A DNA stretch of 20,722 nucleotides. It comes from a virus. How positions within the stretch are numbered: the stretch's first letter is position 1; every line of letters starts with the position of its first letter. The stretch lies in the IMG/VR virus record IMGVR_UViG_3300023174_000743, positions 1 through 20,722 of that record; one strand, 5' to 3'. The notes under the pieces were generated by a model that was given only the letters and a program-made list of their open reading frames with translations, did no database searches and was not told where the DNA came from. Of the stretch, positions 14,827 to 20,722 are shown one piece after another. The translations under genes and the position numbers were made by a program.

Positions 14827-16716
14827 ATGGCTATAAGTCTAATTTCACCAGGAATCAAGATCACCGAACAAGATTTGGTATCTTCCTCACAGTCGGTATC
14901 TACAACATCTGGCGCATTTGCTGGTCAATTCCGTTGGGGTCCTATCGACAAAGCAGTACAAGTTGCAAACGAAACTGATTTAGTTGGTAAATTTGGTAAA
15001 CCAAATGCAACTAACATCGTTGACTTTTTATCAGCCGCTAACTTTTTAGGTTACTCTGGTTCATTGTTCGTTGTTCGTAGCGCAAACACAGCTTTAAATT
15101 CTACAGCAGAAGCAACAACTGGTTCAGGTACAGCAGGTACTGGTACATCAATTAAAAATGATGACGGATACATTAACACAGCATCTTTTAACGTTGGTCC
15201 ATGGGCGGCTCGTTATTCTGGTGCATTAGGAAATGCACTTAAAGTTTCTTTGTGCCCAAGTTCAAATGCGTACTCTAACACATTGACAGGCACATATACA
15301 GTAACAGCAGGTTCTACAACAGTTACTGGTTCTGGTACTGCCGCAAACACAGAAATGCAAGTTGGCGACATTATTGTATTGGGTGGTCGTGCAACTAAAG
15401 TTACAGCAATTGCTAACGCACTATCATTGACAATTGAATCTGCACACTTAACTGGTGCTTCAGCAGTAACAGGAACACGCCGTTGGGAATACTTTGGTGA
15501 GTTTAATTCTGCACCAGGAACATCCGGATCCGCTTCATCAGTTAGTGGTGCAAATGATGAATTGCACGTAGTTATTGCCGACAGAACTGGTGCTATCACA
15601 GGAACAGCAGGAACAGTTTTAGAAAAATATGCTTATCTCTCTAAAGGTTCTGATGCTAAATCAGATAATGGTGGAAGCAATTACTACAAAAGCGCAATCA
15701 ATGACCGTTCAGATTATATTTGGTGGACTGCTCACGATGCCGCTGGTACTAATTGGGGTAACACAGTATCCAATACAACATTCACCGCAGTCAATACGCC
15801 TAAAGCGTACTCATTAGCTGGTGGTTCTGATGGTAATGCAATTACAGATGGCGATAGAGCATCATCTTATGTTTTACTTGCAAATAAGCAAGAAATCCCT
15901 GCATCTATTATTGTAGCTGGACAAGCAACTGCTACAGTAGCAAACAGAATTATTTCTGATGTTGCTGAAGTTAGAAAAGACGTTATTGTAACAATTTCTC
16001 CACTAAGAGCAAACGTTGTTAACAATGCTGGTTCTGAAGCATCTGCTATCAGCACATGGGCAGATACAGTTACACGTTCTACATACGCAATTGCAGACAG
16101 CGGTTGGAAATATCAATACGACAAATACAATGATACATATGTTTATGTTCCATTGAATCCTGATACAGCAGGTTGCATGGCACGTAACGATTTGAATCGT
16201 GAACCATGGTTATCTCCAGCAGGTTTCCAAAATGGTCGTGTTCAAAACTTAGTTCGTTTAGCATACAACCCACAACAAGCTGACAGAGACACATTGTACA
16301 AAGCGTCAATTAATCCAGTTATCACACAAGTTGGTCGTGGTACAGTATTGTTTGGTGACAAGACATTTACATTGAAAAATACTTCAATGAATCGTGTTAA
16401 CGTTCGTAGATTGTTTATCGAATTACAGAAGACAATCGGGCAAGCCGCAGACAATGTATTGTTTGACCAAAATGATGCAACAACAAGAAGTGGTTTTGTA
16501 AGTCTAGTTATTCCTTACTTGAGAAGCGTTCAGTCTAGAAGAGGTATTACAGCATTCAGAGTTGTTTGTGACGAATCAAACAATCCAGAAGATGTAGTAA
16601 ATTCTAACGAATTCGTTTGCGATATTTTCGTACAACCAATCCGTTCTGTTAACTTCATTCAACTTAACTTTGTCTCTGTAAGAGGTACTGCTACATTTAA
16701 TACAATTGCCGCATAA
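14827..16716 (+). CDS. 18: Contractile tail sheath protein gp18 (T4-like)
   Basis: 629 aa (T4 gp18 is 659). The N-terminal LISPGIKITEQDL and GAFAGQFRWGPIDKA, and the C-terminal RRLFIELQKTIGQAADNVLF, ITAFRVVCDESNNP and DIFVQPIRSVNFIQLNFV, are classic sheath handshake and core-domain segments. Residues about 153-218 (TYTVTAGSTTVTGSG, MQVGDIIVLGG, LSLTIESAHL) look like an inserted beta module exposed on the sheath surface. The protein wraps the tube and contracts on infection. It has its own late box and an AAGGAG ribosome site, consistent with roughly a hundred copies per virion being needed. Only about 4 cysteines are present, which shows that the cysteine bias of the fibre genes is not genome-wide. 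Confidence 0.96.
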   Translation: MAISLISPGIKITEQDLVSSSQSVSTTSGAFAGQFRWGPIDKAVQVANETDLVGKFGKPNATNIVDFLSAANFLGYSGSLFVVRSANTALNSTAEATTGSGTAGTGTSIKNDDGYINTASFNVGPWAARYSGALGNALKVSLCPSSNAYSNTLTGTYTVTAGSTTVTGSGTAANTEMQVGDIIVLGGRATKVTAIANALSLTIESAHLTGASAVTGTRRWEYFGEFNSAPGTSGSASSVSGANDELHVVIADRTGAITGTAGTVLEKYAYLSKGSDAKSDNGGSNYYKSAINDRSDYIWWTAHDAAGTNWGNTVSNTTFTAVNTPKAYSLAGGSDGNAITDGDRASSYVLLANKQEIPASIIVAGQATATVANRIISDVAEVRKDVIVTISPLRANVVNNAGSEASAISTWADTVTRSTYAIADSGWKYQYDKYNDTYVYVPLNPDTAGCMARNDLNREPWLSPAGFQNGRVQNLVRLAYNPQQADRDTLYKASINPVITQVGRGTVLFGDKTFTLKNTSMNRVNVRRLFIELQKTIGQAADNVLFDQNDATTRSGFVSLVIPYLRSVQSRRGITAFRVVCDESNNPEDVVNSNEFVCDIFVQPIRSVNFIQLNFVSVRGTATFNTIAA

Positions 16717-16719
16717 ATA
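16712..16719 (+). promoter_or_regulatory. Late promoter box CATAAATA before the first tail-tube gene
   Basis: CATAAATA contains the TAA stop of gene 18 (16714-16716) and lies 25 bp before the next ATG, which has an AAGGAG ribosome site. Confidence 0.65.
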
Positions 16720-16744
16720 ATAGAGAATATATAAGGAGAATTAT

Positions 16745-17287
16745 ATGGCAATTACAACAATTCAAAATTTGAAGGACGTTCTTAATACGGGCGCCCGTTC
16801 AAATTTATTCAGAGTTACATTAAATGGATTTTTCAGCGCAAACAACGCTGTTACTGCCGATGAAGATTTTACTTACTTGTGCAAAGCCGCTCAACTTCCA
16901 GGCTCCACAATAGGTATTATCGAAGTTCCATTTGCGGCAGGCAGACGATTCAAGACGGCTGGAGATAGAACATTTGCTGACTGGACAACAACAGTTATCA
17001 ATGACTCCAATCATACGATTAGAGAAGCGTTAGAAAGTTTACAGCAAGTATATGGTACAACGGACTACAACTCAACAACATCTAAAACATTTACTGGTGG
17101 AAGTGCAACAGAATTTTCTACTATTTTAGTTGAACAGCTTAATCAATCGGGCGATCCGGTGTATTCATATACGCTAGAAAACTGCTGGCCTAGTGATATC
17201 AGTACTATTGACTTATCGTATGACTCTACAGATACACTCGAAGAGTTTACTGTAACTTGGTCTTACGACTACTTTACATTTGAATAA
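16745..17287 (+). CDS. 19: Tail tube protein gp19, first copy
   Basis: 180 aa (T4 gp19 is 163). Family hallmarks are ARSNLFRVTLNGF, YLCKAAQLPGSTIGIIEVPF, GRRFKTAGDRTFADWTTTV, ND-x6-IREALE and the C-terminal SDISTIDLSYDSTDTLEEFT followed by TWSYDYF. Hexamers stack into the inner tube through which DNA passes. It is followed after 10 bp by a second gp19 paralogue. This copy ends right after the core fold, as in T4, so it is the better candidate for the main tube subunit. It has its own late box and strong ribosome site. Confidence 0.93.
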   Translation: MAITTIQNLKDVLNTGARSNLFRVTLNGFFSANNAVTADEDFTYLCKAAQLPGSTIGIIEVPFAAGRRFKTAGDRTFADWTTTVINDSNHTIREALESLQQVYGTTDYNSTTSKTFTGGSATEFSTILVEQLNQSGDPVYSYTLENCWPSDISTIDLSYDSTDTLEEFTVTWSYDYFTFE

Positions 17288-17297
17288 GGAATAAAAA

Positions 17298-17933
17298 ATG
17301 GCAACCGCAAATACCGCAAATACTAATTTTTTCAATATTAATACATTTAGAGAAAAACTAAACGGTGGATCAAAAGCAAATTTATTTCAAATTTTAATTG
17401 AACCAGAAGATGCTATAACTGGTGTTGATTTGTCTGATACTTCTATTCTATGTAAATCCGGTGCTATTCCAGCATTTACATTGGGTATAATTGAAGTTCC
17501 ATTCAGAGGAAGACGCATTAAAATTCCTGGTGACAGAACATATGCAGATTGGACGGCAACATTTGTTAATGATGACTCACAAAATATTCGTAAATCTTTT
17601 GACAACTGGATGAAATACATTGTTGATCCTGATGGCGAGAATTCATTAACTAAAAGAGCGGCAACAGATTCATATCGTTGCAAGATTACAGTTCAGCAAT
17701 TAAGACCTGATGGTACTATTGCTAGAGTGTATGAATTGTATGATGCATTTCCGACTGATGTTTCTGCTATTGACTTGTCGTATGATACTACAGACGCAGT
17801 TCAGGAATTTACTGTTACATTCCAATATCACTATTTGGATGTTGGTGGTACTTCTGCCGCTGGTACTGATGCCAAAAGCCCTGATGCTGGTGTATCTAGC
17901 GAGTCTTCTGCAAAGAAAAAAGAAAAGGCTTAA
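17298..17933 (+). CDS. 19: Tail tube protein gp19, second copy with charged C-terminal extension
   Basis: 211 aa. The same core motifs as its neighbour are present: SKANLFQILIEP, LCKSGAIPAFTLGIIEVPF, GRRIKIPGDRTYADWTATF, VNDDSQNIRKSF, and PTDVSAIDLSYDTTDAVQEF followed by TFQYHYL. Outside these blocks the two copies differ considerably, so this is an old duplication rather than a recent one. It carries an extra ~28-residue tail rich in Ala, Ser, Asp and Lys, ending KKKEKA. It may form part of the tube, a specialised end ring, or a separate tube-initiation or baseplate-proximal layer. It has an AAGGA ribosome site, no late box directly upstream, and a strong terminator after it, so it is probably transcribed with the first copy. 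Confidence 0.9.
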   Translation: MATANTANTNFFNINTFREKLNGGSKANLFQILIEPEDAITGVDLSDTSILCKSGAIPAFTLGIIEVPFRGRRIKIPGDRTYADWTATFVNDDSQNIRKSFDNWMKYIVDPDGENSLTKRAATDSYRCKITVQQLRPDGTIARVYELYDAFPTDVSAIDLSYDTTDAVQEFTVTFQYHYLDVGGTSAAGTDAKSPDAGVSSESSAKKKEKA

Positions 17934-17943
17934 ATAATGAATT

Positions 17944-17968
17944 TTACGCAACATAAATAATTGCGTAA
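17944..17968. promoter_or_regulatory. Inverted repeat with a late promoter box CATAAATA as its loop
   Basis: TTACGCAA (17944-17951) and TTGCGTAA (17961-17968) are perfect 8-bp arms. The 9-bp loop is CATAAATAA, which contains the late box CATAAATA at 17952-17959 on the rightward strand. The box lies 67 bp before the gene 20 ATG but upstream of a strong terminator. It could be a regulated promoter, part of a double terminator for gene 19, or both. Confidence 0.5.
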
Positions 17969-17980
17969 TAGTTGTCAAAC

Positions 17981-18012
17981 AATGGGGGCTATTACGCCCC
18001 CATTTCTTTTTT
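17981..18012 (+). terminator. Rho-independent terminator between the tail-tube and portal genes
   Basis: AATGGGGGC (17981-17989), loop TATTAC, GCCCCCATT (17996-18004), then a T-rich run TTCTTTTTT. The GC-rich stem and the following T tract are canonical. It would end the gene 18-19-19 transcripts and separate gene 20. Confidence 0.88.
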
Positions 18013-18026
18013 AGAGAGACTCAAAT

Positions 18027-19694
18027 ATGGCCTTCAAACTTTTTGGATATCAGATCGGTAAAGAAGAAACCGAATCTGAACAATTAAAATCTTTTGCCCC
18101 ACCTGCTGACGAAGATGGTTCCGTTCCGATTTCTGGCGGTGGAATCTATGGCACCTACATGGATCTTGAAGGGCAAATAAGATCAGATTCTGACTTAATT
18201 AAAAAATATCGTGAAATGGCTCTTCAACCAGAATGCGATGCGGCTATTGAAGATATTGTCAATGAATCATTAGTATTTGACAAAGATGATTATCCAGTTC
18301 AAATTATTCTAGATAAACTAGAACAGCCAGAATCTATCAAAAATAAAATTCGTGAAGAATTCTACTATGTGATGAAACTATTAGACTTCAACAATCAAGG
18401 GTATGATATCTTTCGTAGATGGTACATTGATGGTAGACTTTACTATCACATGATGATTGATGAAAAGAATCCTAGACAAGGATTAAAAGAAGTTCGCTAC
18501 ATTGATCCACGTAAAATTCGTAAAGTTCGTGAAGCTAAGAAAGCACAAAAGAATCCTGCAACAGGAAATGTAAATACTACAACTCAATACAATGAGTATT
18601 TTATTTACTCGGATAAAGGATTTGCTAATGATGGTAATCAAGGTGTAAAAATTGCCGCAGATTCAATTTCATATACGCATTCTGGAATAACAGATAAAGA
18701 TGGTAAAGTAATTATCTCGCACATGCACAAAGCAATCAAACCGCTTAATCAATTGCGTATGCTTGAAGATGCAACAGTTATCTATCGTATTGCAAGAGCG
18801 CCAGAACGTAGAATCTTCTACATTGACGTTGGTAACTTGCCTAAGATGAAAGCCGAACAGTACTTGCGTGAAATCATGCAGAAGTACAAGAACAAATTAG
18901 TGTATGATGCAACTACTGGCGAGATTCGTGATGACAGACGTTATCAAACAATGCTTGAAGATTTTTGGTTGCCACGTAGAGAAGGTGGTAAAGGTACTGA
19001 GATTACCACACTACAAGGTGGACAAAACTTAGGCGAGATTGAAGACGTATTATATTTTCAAAAGAAAATGTTTAAGTCGTTGAATGTTCCAGTTTCACGT
19101 TTAGAGTCTGATAATGGATTCTCTTTAGGACGTGCTTCTGAGATTACTAGAGATGAATTGAAGTTTGGCAAATTTATTGCTAGATTACGTTTACGATTTT
19201 CTCATTTATTTGATAAGTTATTGGAAACACAATTACTTCTCAAAGGCGTTTGTACTCGTAAAGAGTGGGAACAGATGCAAGAAGAAATTAGTTATGATTA
19301 TCAATCAGATGCACATTTTACAGAATTAAAGAACGTTGAAATTATGAAAGAACGTTTGGGTATTCTTTCTGATATTGACAATTACGTTGGCAAGTATTTT
19401 TCAGTTGAGTATGTACGTAAAAATATTCTTCAACAATCTGAAGATGATATCAAAGAAATTGATGAACAGATGGCAGAAGAATCAGCTAATCAAGAAGAAG
19501 CACCAGTTGAAGAAGCACCAGTTGCTGAAACTCCTCCAGCACCTGCAACTCATAAACTTGAAGTTAGCGTAAAGAAAGAAGAAACCGAAACTAGAACAAT
19601 TGACGATGCAGATCAAAGAGAGTTAGCAAAATCAATGACAGCATTTTTTGGCACATTAGTTGAAGAGGCTAAAGGTGACAAAGAAGGAAAATAA
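18027..19694 (+). CDS. 20: Portal protein gp20 (T4-like)
   Basis: 555 aa (T4 gp20 is 524). Typical segments are MAFKLFGYQIGK, IYGTYMDLEGQIRSDSDLIK, YREMALQPECDAAIEDIVNE, FRRWYIDGRLYYHMMID, VRYIDPRKIRKVREAKK, the core YRIARAPERRIFYIDVGNLP, LEDFWLPRREGGKGTEITT, and QKKMFKSLNVPVSRLESD. The dodecamer is the head vertex channel for DNA entry, and binds the terminase and the neck. The C-terminal ~75 residues are an acidic, Pro/Glu-rich extension with a tandem EEAPV repeat. The next gene starts inside its last codons. The expected following T4 genes (67, 68, 21-23) are not present here; a collagen-like fibre gene follows instead. Confidence 0.95.
   Translation: MAFKLFGYQIGKEETESEQLKSFAPPADEDGSVPISGGGIYGTYMDLEGQIRSDSDLIKKYREMALQPECDAAIEDIVNESLVFDKDDYPVQIILDKLEQPESIKNKIREEFYYVMKLLDFNNQGYDIFRRWYIDGRLYYHMMIDEKNPRQGLKEVRYIDPRKIRKVREAKKAQKNPATGNVNTTTQYNEYFIYSDKGFANDGNQGVKIAADSISYTHSGITDKDGKVIISHMHKAIKPLNQLRMLEDATVIYRIARAPERRIFYIDVGNLPKMKAEQYLREIMQKYKNKLVYDATTGEIRDDRRYQTMLEDFWLPRREGGKGTEITTLQGGQNLGEIEDVLYFQKKMFKSLNVPVSRLESDNGFSLGRASEITRDELKFGKFIARLRLRFSHLFDKLLETQLLLKGVCTRKEWEQMQEEISYDYQSDAHFTELKNVEIMKERLGILSDIDNYVGKYFSVEYVRKNILQQSEDDIKEIDEQMAEESANQEEAPVEEAPVAETPPAPATHKLEVSVKKEETETRTIDDADQRELAKSMTAFFGTLVEEAKGDKEGK
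19494..19523 (+). repeat. Two perfect 15-bp tandem repeats in the gene 20 tail
   Basis: GAAGAAGCACCAGTT occurs twice head to tail and encodes EEAPV-EEAPV in the disordered C-terminal extension of the portal. Its perfect identity suggests recent slippage. Confidence 0.85.
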
Positions 19695-20722
19695 TAATGC
19701 TTTAAACGATGCTGTCGCAATTGCAACGTCTGTTGCATATACTAAAAAAGAAATACAGAAATTAAAATCTTTTTTAGAAGAAAAAACAAAACAGCCAATC
19801 GTTGAGTACATACAAGGACCGGCAGGCACACAAGGCTTGCGAGGTCCTATTGGTGCTACAGGCGCACAAGGCGAACGTGGACCGCAAGGTTTACCTGGCG
19901 AGATGGGACCACAAGGGTCAAAAGGTGAAGTTGGTCCACAAGGTAATATGGGACTTGAAGGTCCACGTGGACTGAAAGGTGACAAGGGAGACAAAGGCGA
20001 CACTGGCGCTATCGGACCACAAGGCGAACAAGGCATACAAGGTATTGCTGGTGAGCGTGGCGAGAAAGGCGAGAAAGGCGATAGGGGTGCAGATGGACAA
20101 AATGGTCTGGACGGAAGAGATGGACAAGATGGCGCAACTGGTCCTGTTGGACCAGCGGGAGTACAGGGTCTTCAAGGCGAACGAGGTCCTAAAGGAGACA
20201 AAGGCGATAGAGGACAAGACGGAAGAGATGGACCTCAAGGACCAGCAGGACCCGCAGGTGAAATCGGACCGCAAGGCGTTCAAGGTCTTCCAGGTAAGGA
20301 TGGTAAAGACGCAGACATAAAAGCAATTGAACAATCTATCAATCAATTTAAAGAAGTTTTACAGAAAGATGTAACTCAGTACAAAGCAAAAGTAAATACG
20401 ATTCTATCGGATCGTGGTGGTGGTTCACATGGTGGTGGTGAAGTCAATCTACGTAGACTTGATGATGTTGACACAACTAATCTTATTGATGGATATGTTT
20501 TATCATTTAATGAAACTACACAAAAATTTGAATTTGTAGCACAGTCTGGTGGCGGTGGTGGTACAGTAGATAATATCGCTAGAACAAGAGCGACCAATGC
20601 ATGGAATACTGCAAACTCAGCATACACTCAAGCCAACAGCGCATATACACAATCTAACAATGCATATGTTCAAGCTAATACAGCAACCACACTAGCGCAA
20701 GCCGCATACAATCAAGCCAATA
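19675..20722 (+). CDS. Collagen-like tail fibre protein, 3' partial, GTG start
   Basis: At least 349 codons, running off the window. The frame has a TAG at 19657, then GTG at 19675 with GAAGAGG six bases before it. There is no in-frame ATG until deep inside the collagen region, so GTG is the likely start; it overlaps the gene 20 end by 20 bp. Residues 1-47 are helical and polar (AVAIATSVAYTKKEIQKLKS). Residues 48-212 are 55 uninterrupted Gly-X-Y triplets rich in GPQ, GEK, GDK, GDR and GRDG, a collagen-like triple helix. Then come a helix, a Gly-rich link, and the fibre motif LRRLDDVDTTNLIDGYVLSF, then TQKFEFVA. The visible end is an Ala/Asn/Gln repeat (AYTQANSAYTQ). It is probably a trimeric virion fibre, either a neck/whisker-like or a tail fibre; which one is unknown. 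Confidence 0.88.
   Translation, partial: MTKKENNNALNDAVAIATSVAYTKKEIQKLKSFLEEKTKQPIVEYIQGPAGTQGLRGPIGATGAQGERGPQGLPGEMGPQGSKGEVGPQGNMGLEGPRGLKGDKGDKGDTGAIGPQGEQGIQGIAGERGEKGEKGDRGADGQNGLDGRDGQDGATGPVGPAGVQGLQGERGPKGDKGDRGQDGRDGPQGPAGPAGEIGPQGVQGLPGKDGKDADIKAIEQSINQFKEVLQKDVTQYKAKVNTILSDRGGGSHGGGEVNLRRLDDVDTTNLIDGYVLSFNETTQKFEFVAQSGGGGGTVDNIARTRATNAWNTANSAYTQANSAYTQSNNAYVQANTATTLAQAAYNQAN
19816..20310 (+). repeat. Collagen-type Gly-X-Y repeat, 55 triplets
   Basis: A glycine codon falls at every third codon across 165 codons without a break. Third-base use at Gly varies (GGA, GGC, GGT), so the repeat is kept at the protein level rather than being a recent DNA expansion. Local GC is clearly above that of the flanking sequence. 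Confidence 0.95.

Noticed and set aside
19816-20310. CRISPR array or DNA tandem repeat
   Set aside because: Periodicity is 9 bp at the codon level with varied third bases and no spacers; it is a collagen repeat.
19656-20627. Long open frames on the leftward strand and in another rightward frame across the collagen region (for example 19656-20036, 19918-20346, 20376-20627, 19979-20320)
   Set aside because: They are by-products of the GC-rich Gly-X-Y repeat; the frame starting at 19675 has collagen and fibre motifs and explains the sequence.

Overview
The window is a 20.7 kb piece of a T4-like tailed phage (myovirus) genome. It is AT-rich, about 37 % GC by eye. The right half carries the T4 morphogenesis order without a break: neck proteins 13 and 14, tail terminator 15, small and large terminase 16 and 17, tail sheath 18, two tandem tail-tube genes 19, and portal 20. 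Sites matching NATAAATA, the T4/cyanophage late-promoter box, lie in front of most structural transcription units. The tail-fibre sequence style, the sugar-modification genes and the compactness suggest an uncultured aquatic phage of a Gram-negative host. The host itself cannot be read from the sequence.

Layout. (i) 1-5409, rightward: a tail fibre ending in an S74 intramolecular chaperone domain (5' end cut off), a 229-aa fibre-like protein with a Cys-rich C-terminus, a 1091-aa protein with about 118 cysteines, and a DUF4376-like tail-fibre assembly protein. (ii) 5502-8250, rightward from a near-consensus sigma70 promoter: a GT9 (heptosyltransferase-like) glycosyltransferase and a NodU/CmcH-type carbamoyltransferase. 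(iii) 8278-10310, leftward from a second sigma70 promoter: a cupin, an HldD-like ADP-heptose epimerase, and a GmhB-like HAD protein that has lost its catalytic residues. Units (ii) and (iii) converge on one bidirectional terminator in a 27-bp gap. (iv) 10417-19694, rightward late genes 13-20. (v) 19675 to the window end: a collagen-like fibre protein with 55 uninterrupted Gly-X-Y triplets and a GTG start overlapping gene 20.

How it works together. Region iv builds the neck, the packaging motor, the tail and the portal. Regions i and v build receptor-binding fibres. Regions ii and iii look like a heptose/carbamoyl glycan module, expressed from host-type promoters and set between two late blocks. 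It could remodel host surface polysaccharide or decorate virion proteins.

The most unusual signals are the extreme cysteine content of the large fibre-block protein, the complete absence of GCWGC (GCAGC/GCTGC) alongside about 40 GCSGC sites, the dead HAD phosphatase in the heptose cassette, and late-promoter boxes that double as stop codons. No tRNA, CRISPR array, IS element or reverse transcriptase was seen. There is no gene-free stretch above 300 bp; the largest gaps are about 90-106 bp and hold promoters or terminators.
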